Below, piece by piece: positions 1 to 5,981 of a stretch of 16,290 nt of DNA (position 1 is its first letter; each line of letters opens with the position of its first letter). A model generated the notes under the pieces. The model saw only the letters and a program-made list of their open reading frames with translations. It was not told where the DNA came from and did no database searches. Both the position numbers and the translations under genes were made by a program. This DNA comes from an uncultured Oscillospiraceae bacterium. GTDB lineage: Bacteria > Bacillota > Clostridia > Oscillospirales > Oscillospiraceae. Location of the stretch: positions 1 to 16,290 of the forward strand of contig CAKTOB010000040.1 in the NCBI GenBank assembly GCA_934589525.1, read 5' to 3'.

Positions 1-7
1 AATGAGA

Positions 8-775
8 TTAGAGAACATTTGCGCTGCCCCCTCCCAGTTGCGCCATCACCTTCAGGATGCGCCCGTAGAACTCCTGCCGGCTTTCATCTCCACGGCGAAG
101 CTCATGGAAGATCACACCGTCCTGGATGAACAGAATACGCTTGCAAAAGCTGGCGGCATTGGAATCATGGGTCACCATCAAGATCGTTGCCTGTTCGTCA
201 CGGTTCAAGCCGGACAGTTTTTCCATGATGTTTCTTGCGTTCTTGGAATCTAAAGCACCGGTAGGCTCATCGGCAAGAATCATTCTGGGGTTCAGGATTA
301 GCGCCCTTGCTGCCGCTACACGTTGGCGCTGCCCCCCAGACATCTTGGAGGGAAATTTGTCCAGAACATCGTTGATTTCCAGATACTTCGCCAACTGGCT
401 TAGACGCTGGCTGCTCTCCTTTTCAGGTACACCATGCAGAGAAGTTGGAAGCAGTATATTTTCACGTCCGGTCAGATTATCCAGCAGCTCAAAGTTCTGG
501 AATAGATAACCAACTTTTTTTCCACGGTACTCTGCAAGAGCCCTTCCCTTGAGCGCTTGCAGAGTATCGCCTTCCACCTGAATGCTTCCACCTGTGGGTT
601 GAATCACAGTCGCAATACAGTTGAGCAGTGTGGATTTACCGGAACCGCTGCTTCCCATAATGCCGAGAAACTCTCCCGGCATCACCTGGAAGGTGATCCC
701 ATTCAGTGCCTTTGTTTGACTTGGCACATTGCCATAGATTTTTGTTAAATTTTCAATATTCAAAATGGGTTTCAT
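8..775 (-). CDS. BceA/SalX-like ABC transporter ATP-binding protein
   Basis: A 255-aa nucleotide-binding subunit of a MacB/BceA-type ABC exporter, a family that detoxifies cell-wall-active peptides or moves lipids and peptides at the membrane. Visible motifs: Walker A GSSGSGKST (residues 41-49), Q-loop Gln93 in LFQNFELLDN, signature MSGGQRQR (145-152), Walker B MILADE (165-170) and H-loop VTHD (201-204). The C-terminal tail (FIQDG...SRQEFYGRILKVMAQLGG) resembles BceA/YxdL/VraD proteins rather than LolD. I chose the ATG at 773-775, preceded by AGGAGGT (plus-strand 782-788); the frame stays open to 856, but the extra 27 residues have no ribosome binding site. The partner permease should follow just beyond the left edge. 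No response-regulator or kinase gene is in view. Family assignment is firm; the bacitracin/lantibiotic substrate class is inferred. Confidence 0.93.
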   Translation of the reverse strand: MKPILNIENLTKIYGNVPSQTKALNGITFQVMPGEFLGIMGSSGSGKSTLLNCIATVIQPTGGSIQVEGDTLQALKGRALAEYRGKKVGYLFQNFELLDNLTGRENILLPTSLHGVPEKESSQRLSQLAKYLEINDVLDKFPSKMSGGQRQRVAAARALILNPRMILADEPTGALDSKNARNIMEKLSGLNRDEQATILMVTHDSNAASFCKRILFIQDGVIFHELRRGDESRQEFYGRILKVMAQLGGGSANVL

Positions 776-803
776 GTGAATACCTCCTATCATTTGTAAT
801 AAA

Positions 804-849
804 ATGATAGCATGGGAACACAGCAAATACCACTTACAGTGGTTGTAAG
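804..849 (-). promoter_or_regulatory. Putative promoter with BceR-type inverted repeat upstream of the ABC ATPase
   Basis: On the minus strand a perfect inverted repeat CTTACA-5 nt-TGTAAG (833-849) lies upstream of an extended -10, TGCTATCAT (804-812), about 30 bp from the ABC gene start. The -35 region is poor, as expected for an activated promoter. BceR-like response regulators are known to bind TNACA-N4-TGTAA-like repeats; here the spacer is 5 nt, so the match is close but not exact. A second palindrome (CTATCATTT 787-795 / AAATGATAG 802-810) overlaps the -10 and the ribosome binding site. Confidence 0.45.
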
Positions 850-852
850 GAT

Positions 853-1115
853 TCAAGATATAAGTGGCGGCTCAAGGGGGACGAGCATATATTTTTTAAG
901 AGCATCAGGCGACAATGATAAAATATACCGGATCGCCTCATTGGCAAACCAGTTCGTTTTAATTGTATCCCAATCAGCAAGTCGGATGATCTCCGCTGTG
1001 CCGTTCTCAAAATCAACTGATATTTCGCCCCATTCGCCGTCGCAGTCTGCCTGGTATTCGTAGATTGCGGCGGTGATTTTCTTTTTTGTCTAAGATGCTG
1101 TACCAATTTAGACAT
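853..1115 (-). pseudogene. Frameshifted small hypothetical gene
   Basis: A minus-strand frame is open from 1089 down to a TGA at 853-855. It encodes 78 residues of natural composition (for example AIYEYQADCDGEWGEISVDF and AEIIRLADWDTIKTN) but has no start codon: a TAG at 1090-1092 lies directly upstream. The adjacent frame begins with an ATG at 1113-1115 (MSKLVQHLRQK) and runs into the same place at an A6 run (about 1082-1087). One extra A would join the two into a protein of about 87 aa. I do not recognise the family. The simplest reading is a single-base deletion in a homopolymer, hence a pseudogene or a sequencing indel. The A6G run is not in the frame needed for a canonical -1 slippery site. 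Confidence 0.4.
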
Positions 1116-1355
1116 CGGGGCTTTCCGGCACTTCCACATGATACCGGCGGAAGCGGCATCATTTCCATCATCAAAATAAAAAGGAGAACTTCTTGGCAGA
1201 GAGGTTCTCCTTTTTGTGTAGAAGATTTGATTTGACAATGGGAATCAAAAGCCAAACAGGCTCTGTTTTTAGAAGAAAGGTATCGAACAGGCGATCTCGG
1301 TGCAGCCGAGACGGAGAGGCAGATTCTGCCGTTTATGCTGTCCGAACCCCCGGGT
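1116..1355. other. Intergenic stretch, mostly unassigned
   Basis: Apart from the hairpin at 1178-1215, I see no complete gene here. A plus-strand frame opens after a TGA near 1226 with natural-looking residues (ALFLEERYRTGDLGAAETER) and runs into the antisense of the glycosidase gene. It has no start and no recognisable family, so it may be a gene remnant or chance. A short hairpin CTCGG-TGCAG-CCGAG lies near 1297-1311. Confidence 0.3.
1178..1215 (-). terminator. Intrinsic terminator downstream of the GH13 gene
   Basis: A 12-bp stem, AAAAAGGAGAAC (1178-1189) with GTTCTCCTTTTT (1204-1215), has a 14-nt loop. Read on the minus strand it ends in a T-rich tract (TTTTTATTTTG), so it probably terminates the glycosidase transcript. 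The plus strand also has a short T run, so it may work in both directions. Confidence 0.6.
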
Positions 1356-2651
1356 TTACTCCTTTTCCCCGGGAACATGCAGAATGATCGCCCGGCCATC
1401 AACGGCGAGCATTCCTCCGTGGACTTCGGTATTCTCATTGCTGATCAGGTTTGTGTACAGTCCGTTGGGAAGATCGATATCGATCAGGGAGGCTTCACCG
1501 GTCAGGGGGAAGATACCGATGTATTTTTCGCTGCCGTTAGAGTGGGTCGCTACAAGCACGTCACCGGGAAGTGCCTGAACTTTATAGGTGCTGTCTGCGA
1601 AGACGGGGCTTTTTTTGATTTCATACAGGCGGGACATCAGCGGGGCGTAGTCCTTGCCGGTGTTCCACTGCACTTTGTCTGCGTCAAACAGGCTGGGAAG
1701 ATGCTTTACGCCCTTTTCCTGGCCCGCATAGATGAGGGTCATGCCTTTCTGGAAGTACACAAACGCAATCCAGACCAGGAGTTTCTTCTCATCCGGAATG
1801 ATAAAAGCGGCTCTTGCGTTGTCGTGGTTTTCAAGGTAGCGGAGCTTGACATAGTTGTCAGGATAGATGGCTTCCTGCCGGTTGATGTCTTCCGCGTACT
1901 GGGAAAGGCTACACTGGCCTCTGAGGTACTCCTTGAAGCGATAATAGATGTCGTATTCGTAGCTGACATCGAATGCCTGGTAAATCTCCGAGTCGGACAG
2001 GCTCACCATTTTGCGTGCGCGGTTTGCAACGGTAAACGCGGGTTCCACGGACTCGCTCAGCCAGAAGCAATCGGGATTGACCTTCGCAACTTCCTCTCTG
2101 GCCTTCAGCCAAAACTGGAGCGGGATCAGCGGCGCAACATCGCAGCGGAAGCCATCTACAATACCGGCCCACATTTTGAGGGTCTCTATCTGGTAATCCC
2201 AGAGATCCCTGTTGCTGTAATCCAGATCAATGACATCCAGCCATTCCCCCGCCTTGTTGCCAAAACTTCCGTCCGGCTTGTGATAGAACCATTCCGGATG
2301 ATTCTCGGCCAGCCAGGAGTCGGGAGACGTGTGGTTATATACAACGTCAATAATGCACTTCATGCCGTGGGCGTGAATATCGGTGACCAGCTGCTTCAGG
2401 TCATCCATGGTTCCGTATTCGGGGTTTACCTTGCGGTAATCGGAGATCGCATAGGGGCTGCCAAGGGTCCCCTTGCGCTCTTTCTTGCCAATGGGATGGA
2501 TGGGCAAAAGCCACACAATATCGGTACCCAGTGCCTTGATGCGGTCAAGATCTTTTCGAACGCCATTGAAGGTTCCTTCTTCACTGTAATTGCGCACGAA
2601 AACGGAATACATGACCTGATTTCTGTAGAGTTTGGAAGTATTGACAGCCAT
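1356..2651 (-). CDS. GH13 alpha-amylase family glycosidase
   Basis: A 431-aa glycoside hydrolase family 13 enzyme acting on alpha-glucans or malto-oligosaccharides. The four GH13 regions are present in order: DVVYNH (102-107), GFRCD with nucleophile Asp171, WLSES with acid/base Glu200, and ENHD with transition-state Asp277. A short C-terminal beta domain follows. There is no signal peptide, so it is probably cytoplasmic and works on imported oligosaccharides. The ATG at 2649-2651 follows GGTGA at 5-nt spacing; an ATG four codons upstream (2663) has no Shine-Dalgarno sequence. It stands alone, divergent from the RhuM fragment. The family and intact catalytic triad are clear; the exact substrate cannot be told from sequence. 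Confidence 0.93.
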   Translation of the reverse strand: MAVNTSKLYRNQVMYSVFVRNYSEEGTFNGVRKDLDRIKALGTDIVWLLPIHPIGKKERKGTLGSPYAISDYRKVNPEYGTMDDLKQLVTDIHAHGMKCIIDVVYNHTSPDSWLAENHPEWFYHKPDGSFGNKAGEWLDVIDLDYSNRDLWDYQIETLKMWAGIVDGFRCDVAPLIPLQFWLKAREEVAKVNPDCFWLSESVEPAFTVANRARKMVSLSDSEIYQAFDVSYEYDIYYRFKEYLRGQCSLSQYAEDINRQEAIYPDNYVKLRYLENHDNARAAFIIPDEKKLLVWIAFVYFQKGMTLIYAGQEKGVKHLPSLFDADKVQWNTGKDYAPLMSRLYEIKKSPVFADSTYKVQALPGDVLVATHSNGSEKYIGIFPLTGEASLIDIDLPNGLYTNLISNENTEVHGGMLAVDGRAIILHVPGEKE

Positions 2652-2758
2652 CAAAATCACCATGCCGGTGCGGCAACGGCATAAATAAAGATGAAAACGG
2701 AAGCCGCAAAATTTCCCGTTTTCCTGTACGGCCTTCTCCTGAATTCCTCATTCTGCCA

Positions 2759-2787
2759 TTGATATTGGAATGAATATCCTGTAAAAT
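2759..2787 (+). promoter_or_regulatory. Sigma-70-type promoter for the RhuM-like gene
   Basis: TTGATA (2759-2764) and TAAAAT (2782-2787) are separated by 17 bp, and the predicted start near 2794 is about 80 nt before the TTG start of the RhuM-family frame. Assigned from consensus match and position only. Confidence 0.5.
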
Positions 2788-2874
2788 AAGGTTATAGTGA
2801 AATCATAGCACCGTTTCCTTTGTTTTACAAGAGGAAAATAGAATCCATGGCGGTAAAGTTGGGAGGTCTTTCAT

Positions 2875-3351
2875 TTGGCAAAGAAAAAAGAGGAAATCAC
2901 CATCCGTTCCAGCGCAGCGGAGTACCTGACCTATGTTGCCTCTGTCGGTGACCGGCAGGACAGCGTGGAGATGCGCTATGAGGATGAAAATATATGGCTG
3001 ACGCAGAAGATGATGGCCACATTGTATGATGTGGACGTTCGGACCGTCAATTATCATGTCAAAAAAATATTCGCGGACAGTGAATTGCAGGAGGATTCAG
3101 TTATCCGAAAATTTCGGATAACTGCTGCTGATGGAAAAAGCTACAGCACAAATCACTATTCTCTGGAAATGATCATTGCCGTAGGCTTTAAGGTCAATTC
3201 TGACCGTGCGGTACAGTTCCGCAAATGGGTAAACCAGATCGCCAAGGACTACACCATCAAAGGTTGGGTCATGGATGACGAACGGCTGAAACGAGGCACC
3301 TATCTGACGGATCAATTAACCGGGCCTGGGCTTTTCGCATCATTTGTTTAA
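2875..3351 (+). pseudogene. Truncated virulence RhuM-family protein
   Basis: Residues 11-146 match the N-terminal half of the RhuM family (named after a Salmonella pathogenicity-island gene; function unknown, common on mobile islands). Characteristic segments are RSSAAEYLTYVAS, YEDENIWLTQKMMATLYDVD, SVIRKFRITAADGKSY, YSLEMIIAVGFKVNS and WVMDDERLKRGTYLTD. Full-length members are about 330 aa. This frame stops at 158 aa, and the last 12 residues (QLTGPGLFASFV) do not look like the family, so the 3' half is missing from about 3310 onward. The start is TTG at 2875, seven to eight bases after GGGAGGT. The 3' end overlaps the end of the convergent toxin gene by 12 nt, which places the breakpoint at the toxin-antitoxin locus. 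Whether the truncated product is made is unknown. Confidence 0.78.
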
Positions 3352-3819
3352 TAGTATTGCTTCAATACGCAATACGTCTGGGAAAATGAGCTTAACGCCT
3401 TTTCTCTGTAAAGCAAGGACACGTTTTGATTTTTCCAGCAGTTTTTGCTCAAAAGCACCATCGATGCGAACCGGCACGTTCGCTAAAGGATCGATATATT
3501 CATTTTTTATATAGGAAGACGTAATAGGACACATGTTCTGAATGAGGAAAGCTTTTTCCTTACCCAAAACCTTGCCGAAAGCGAGAGTATCACATCTTTT
3601 GTACTTGGCAATTTTTGCATTGTAATAATTTTTATATTTTGAAACTTGAGAAGAAATAGGAATCATCCAGTAGAGTCCCGTATTCGCATCTTCGAACGCA
3701 TAAAAGCAGGGTCTATCGTGAACTTGCCCGTTTACAGTTTCCTTATTATTCATCAACATAGAATCAGGAAAGTCCGTAAAATATTGATCGTTTATATAGT
3801 AAAAGTGCCCTTTTTCCAT
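3340..3819 (-). CDS. Type III toxin-antitoxin endoribonuclease (ToxN/AbiQ/CptN-like)
   Basis: A 159-aa small basic protein with hallmarks of type III toxins, RNases of the MazF-like fold that are held inactive by a pseudoknotted RNA. Visible family-like segments are HFYYINDQYF near the N-terminus, DRPCFYAF (35-42), WMIPISSQ (51-58) followed by KYKNYYN, AFGKVLGKEKAFLIQNMCPI (80-99) and a C-terminal helical region with KSKRVLALQRKG. Context is the strongest evidence: immediately upstream on the same strand are a consensus promoter, two tandem 46-47-nt repeats that fold as pseudoknots, and a terminator-like hairpin. I chose the ATG at 3817-3819, with AAAGG 7 nt upstream; an ATG at 3834 has no ribosome binding site. 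Low GC relative to the 5.4-14.7 kb backbone suggests acquisition. The count of two ~46-nt repeats points to the CptN branch, but this subfamily call is tentative. Confidence 0.86.
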   Translation of the reverse strand: MEKGHFYYINDQYFTDFPDSMLMNNKETVNGQVHDRPCFYAFEDANTGLYWMIPISSQVSKYKNYYNAKIAKYKRCDTLAFGKVLGKEKAFLIQNMCPITSSYIKNEYIDPLANVPVRIDGAFEQKLLEKSKRVLALQRKGVKLIFPDVLRIEAILLNK

Positions 3820-3841
3820 CTGTTTACCTTTCATAACAAAT

Positions 3842-3867
3842 AAACTCCATTCTCACGAATGGAGTTT
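3842..3867 (-). terminator. Attenuating hairpin between antitoxin RNA and toxin gene
   Basis: A perfect 11-bp stem (AAACTCCATTC / GAATGGAGTTT) is closed by a GUGA tetraloop on the minus-strand RNA and followed by a weak U-rich tail (ATTTG). It lies between the last antitoxin repeat and the toxin start, where type III systems carry a leaky terminator that lets antitoxin RNA outnumber toxin mRNA. The short U-tract fits partial read-through. Confidence 0.8.
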
Positions 3868-3989
3868 ACAACATTTGAACTCGACCTCTTGATGAGTCGC
3901 ATATCGAGTAGCGACAAACATTTGAACTCGATCTTATTTTAGTTGCATGTCGAGTAGCAACAAACATTTGAGATAGTATTCCTATCTGT
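3868..3989 (-). ncRNA. Type III antitoxin RNA: tandem pseudoknot repeats
   Basis: Two full tandem repeats, 3918-3963 (46 nt, transcribed first) and 3871-3917 (47 nt), plus an 8-nt partial third copy at 3964-3971. In each unit, read as RNA, stem 1 is GUUGC/GCAAC (3957-3961 with 3942-3946) in the first copy and GUCGC/GCGAC (3911-3915 with 3896-3900) in the second: a compensatory U-A to C-G change. The stem 1 loop carries ACUCGA (3950-3955; 3904-3909), which pairs with downstream UCGAGU (3926-3931; 3879-3884), giving an H-type pseudoknot. Units are joined by UUCAAAUGUUUG, a plausible toxin cleavage linker. A 6-bp hairpin AGAUAG/CUAUCU (3971-3987) sits at the predicted 5' end. The transcript start is estimated from the promoter. 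Confidence 0.85.
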
Positions 3990-3995
3990 GCTTCA

Positions 3996-4024
3996 ATTAT
4001 ATATTTACTACAGCCTTTTGTCAA
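3996..4024 (-). promoter_or_regulatory. Consensus sigma-70 promoter of the type III TA locus
   Basis: On the minus strand a perfect TTGACA (4019-4024) and a perfect TATAAT (3996-4001) are separated by exactly 17 bp. The predicted start near 3989 is at the base of the 5' hairpin of the antitoxin RNA. A full-consensus promoter fits the need for abundant antitoxin RNA. Confidence 0.88.
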
Positions 4025-4106
4025 GAGACGAATTCAAAGCGGCCCTTGTTGGTATCTGAAACATGATGCGCCTCTTTCGCTCAAAGGATACCATCAATTA
4101 AATTGA

Positions 4107-4292
4107 AAGACAACTGCTTGTAGGCATTTTCCAGGCCTTTGGCGGATTCTGCTGGGGGAATGTAGGGCCGATGAATACGACACGCTGCCCTGGGCGCAGG
4201 AGAACCAGGGCGTATTCAAACTGTATCTGACAAACGGTGCTGAAATTTGTATTTTATCAGATATAACTGATAAAATCGTAAATTTGCCATGA
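4107..4292 (+). pseudogene. Possible 3' remnant of an unknown gene
   Basis: A plus-strand frame opens after a TGA at 4104-4106 and ends at TGA 4290-4292, with no start codon or ribosome binding site. Its second half reads like real protein (for example ADEYDTLPWAQENQGVFKLY and AEICILSDITDKIVNLP). A strong plus-strand terminator follows 34 nt later, as expected for the tail of a gene whose front has been lost. I do not recognise the family. The alternative is chance reading through intergenic DNA. Confidence 0.3.
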
Positions 4293-4325
4293 AGTGTCAA
4301 CCGTAACTGTTCAGTAAGAAATACC

Positions 4326-4365
4326 AAGCCCGACAGCACGTTCAACCGTACTGTCGGGCTTTTTT
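4326..4365 (+). terminator. Strong intrinsic terminator
   Basis: An 11-bp stem AAGCCCGACAG (4326-4336) / CTGTCGGGCTT (4351-4361) is followed by a six-T run (4360-4365). It faces the plus strand, where the only upstream candidate is the orphan frame ending at 4292. On the minus strand it lies just after the methyltransferase stop, where its tail is weaker but may still help. Confidence 0.8.
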
Positions 4366-4383
4366 GAAGGATGGCCGTTGATC

Positions 4384-5193
4384 TTACTGTTCCGCCACAA
4401 ACAGCAGGTGGTTGGAGCTGCCCAGGTGTTCTTTCTTTTCGCAGGTATAATTGTGGAACCGGAGGTACTGGGCAAAGCTTTCGTCATCCATGGCGTTTAT
4501 TTTATCTTTCAGCAGTTCGCTGACACCGTCGGAGGCCACCTCGTGGAGGACCTTCAGGCCCCCTTTGCGCAGCAGGCCGCGGCAAGCGTCCAGGGTGTGG
4601 AAGACGAAGGGGAAATCATCACAGCGGAAGGTGGTTTTGTCATAGTCGCCGTTTATAAAATAATCCGGGTGTTCGCTGAACATGGTGAGGATCACCATGT
4701 CGTTGGAAATAAAGGCCAAAAACAGCTTGCCGCCGGGTTTGCAGACCCGTTTGGCTTCCCGGATACACCGGAGCTGGTCACCCTCGCTGTGTAAATGATA
4801 CAGGGGGCCAAACAGCAGCACAATGTCAAAGGAATCGTCGGGATACCGGCTTAGATCCAGGGCGTTTCCCTGGGCCAGCTCCACGCAGTCCTCCTCGGTC
4901 AGTTCCTTTTGGAAGGCCCGGATGTTGCTGTCCGCCAGCTCCAAGGCGGAAACGGCATAGCCCCGGCGGGAAAAATAGAGGCTGTATACCCCGGTTCCAG
5001 CCCCAATATCCAGAATTTTCGCCCCCGGGGTCAGGTACTTTTCAATGTAGCGCGTGTGTGTCAAAAATTCCACCCGGGCGGCTTTGGACTTGGTCAGGCG
5101 GCTGCTTTCGTCCGATCTGCGGTAGATCTCCTGCACCAGCTGGGTATCGTTGTCATAAGAAAAACCGTCCATAAAGTGGGTTTGCGGTTCCAT
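4384..5193 (-). CDS. Class I SAM-dependent methyltransferase
   Basis: A 269-aa Rossmann-fold methyltransferase. Motif I is ILDIGAGTG (60-68), the post-I acidic residue lies in ALEL (83-86), motif II/IV is SFDIVLLFGPLYHL (121-134), and CKPGGKLFLAF (151-161) is motif post-II. The family covers small-molecule, peptide and RNA methyltransferases, and the substrate cannot be told from sequence. The ATG at 5191-5193 follows AGGAGG (8-nt spacing). The gene is single, with its own strong promoter, a 25-codon leader ORF and an intrinsic terminator in its leader. That arrangement is typical of genes induced when antibiotics or starvation stall ribosomes, so a role in drug or stress response is a reasonable but unproven inference. 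Confidence 0.88.
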   Translation of the reverse strand: MEPQTHFMDGFSYDNDTQLVQEIYRRSDESSRLTKSKAARVEFLTHTRYIEKYLTPGAKILDIGAGTGVYSLYFSRRGYAVSALELADSNIRAFQKELTEEDCVELAQGNALDLSRYPDDSFDIVLLFGPLYHLHSEGDQLRCIREAKRVCKPGGKLFLAFISNDMVILTMFSEHPDYFINGDYDKTTFRCDDFPFVFHTLDACRGLLRKGGLKVLHEVASDGVSELLKDKINAMDDESFAQYLRFHNYTCEKKEHLGSSNHLLFVAEQ

Positions 5194-5210
5194 CGTTCAT
5201 TCCTCCTTAA

Positions 5211-5257
5211 AAATAAAAAAGCGGCGCAGAAAAAACCTTTGGTTCAACCTGCGTCGC
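5211..5257 (-). terminator. Attenuator terminator in the methyltransferase leader
   Basis: The minus-strand stem GCGACGCAG (5249-5257) / CTGCGCCGC (5221-5229) has one mismatch and is followed by TTTTTTATTT (5211-5220). The methyltransferase ribosome binding site starts immediately afterwards, so the terminator controls access to that gene. The loop holds GGTTGAACC and AACCAAAGGTT self-complementary segments that could support an alternative fold. Confidence 0.75.
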
Positions 5258-5277
5258 ATTCCTTTTTGAATATCCTT

Positions 5278-5355
5278 CTAAAAGTGTATGACAATGCAAG
5301 CCCGATACAATGCGTTACCGGACTGAGGATTATTCACGGAAATAAATCTTGCCAT
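5278..5355 (-). CDS. Putative 25-aa leader peptide upstream of the methyltransferase
   Basis: A short ORF (MARFISVNNPQSG...IVIHF) starts at ATG 5353-5355 with an ideal ribosome binding site (AGGAGGTG, 7-nt spacing) and stops with TAG at 5278-5280, just before the terminator hairpin. The start region TGACAATG (5353-5360) is complementary to CATTGTCA near the ORF end (5289-5296), extended by CAAG/CTTG with one bulged base. Translation or stalling would therefore change the RNA fold. No run of one amino acid suggests classic amino-acid attenuation. The ORF itself is certain; its regulatory role is inferred. Confidence 0.55.
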   Translation of the reverse strand: MARFISVNNPQSGNALYRACIVIHF

Positions 5356-5382
5356 TGTCACACCTCCTGAGGTTTTTTCACC

Positions 5383-5410
5383 ATTATAGCGGGATTTTTG
5401 AAAATGTCAA
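5383..5410 (-). promoter_or_regulatory. Consensus promoter for the leader ORF and methyltransferase
   Basis: Perfect TTGACA (5405-5410) and TATAAT (5383-5388) on the minus strand are separated by 16 bp. The predicted start near 5376 leaves a leader of about 180 nt before the methyltransferase start. The promoter begins just past the stop codon of the upstream PsiE-family gene. Confidence 0.85.
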
Positions 5411-5415
5411 CGGAT

Positions 5416-5889
5416 TTACTCTTTTTCCACCATTTCTTCCTTCAATTCCCCTCTGCGGAACAGGTATCTGCGGATGGCGAAGAGGCCTGCGATGCAGGCT
5501 ACGGACAGAAGGTTACTCACCGGGTCGTCGTGGCTTAAAATGACGTGGCGGGTGATGGCCACGGCCAGGACTTCCAGGATGCTGGCGGGGGTGGTGTCAA
5601 TGAGCATCCTTACAAATTCCAGACCCACCACGATGGTCAGCACCTCGTGGAGAAAGCCCGTCACGTCTGAGGAGGAGCCCGGGTCCCGAATCAGCTCTAA
5701 GATCAGCTTGCCGAATGCACCCAGCAGCACCACCAGCGTAAACACTGCGATCATTTTTTCCAGGATGTGCAGCCCGTGCCGAAACAGGTGCTGCAATTTT
5801 TCCTCCCGGGCCTCGGATTGGCGGATGTGCTCCTCGGTTCTTTCGATGCGCTCCGTCATCTTTTTGTCGATTTCCTGCTGGTTAGCCAT
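5416..5889 (-). CDS. PsiE-family (phosphate-starvation-inducible-like) membrane protein
   Basis: A 157-aa integral membrane protein. The charged N-terminus (about 5-35, Glu/Arg-rich) is likely a short coiled coil. Four hydrophobic segments follow at about 46-67, 80-97, 102-118 and 126-144. The spacing and the GLEFVRMLIDTTPASILEVLAVAITRHVIL-type core (split here as GLEFVRMLIDTTP, then ASILEVLAVAITRHVIL) match the PsiE family; its biochemical role is unknown. ATG at 5887-5889, preceded by GGAGGG. The gene is monocistronic as far as visible, divergent from tadA, with the methyltransferase promoter directly downstream. Confidence 0.75.
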   Translation of the reverse strand: MANQQEIDKKMTERIERTEEHIRQSEAREEKLQHLFRHGLHILEKMIAVFTLVVLLGAFGKLILELIRDPGSSSDVTGFLHEVLTIVVGLEFVRMLIDTTPASILEVLAVAITRHVILSHDDPVSNLLSVACIAGLFAIRRYLFRRGELKEEMVEKE

Positions 5890-5952
5890 AGGCGACCCTC
5901 CTTCTGCTGATTATCCATAGCATAGCATTTTCTTGCCAATTTGTAAATCCCC

Positions 5953-5981
5953 TTTCTTTTTCTCTGCCGCCGTGATATGAT
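5953..5981 (+). promoter_or_regulatory. Extended -10 promoter of tadA-spoIIP
   Basis: TGATATGAT (5973-5981) is an extended -10, with a weak -35 (TTTCTT, 5953-5958) at 17 bp. A perfect 11-bp inverted repeat, ATCCCCTTTCT (5947-5957) with AGAAAGGGGAT (5990-6000), brackets this promoter; its right arm contains the tadA ribosome binding site. It could be an operator or chance. Confidence 0.45.

Noticed and set aside
1082..1092. Programmed -1 frameshift at the A6G run
   Set aside because: The incoming frame reads CAA AAA AGA, not the A AAA AAG phase needed for tandem slippage, and there is no convincing downstream stimulator; a simple indel is more likely.
1335..2684. A 449-codon open frame on the plus strand
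   Set aside because: It is antisense to the GH13 gene, which has all four catalytic regions; the plus-strand translation has no family motif and no ribosome binding site.
3871..3971. Short CRISPR array or phage-type iterons
   Set aside because: The units are directly adjacent without spacers, fold as covarying pseudoknots and are transcribed toward a toxin-like gene, which fits a type III antitoxin instead.
4094..4345. An 83-codon minus-strand frame
   Set aside because: It starts inside the terminator hairpin at 4326-4365, lacks a ribosome binding site and does not resemble a protein family.
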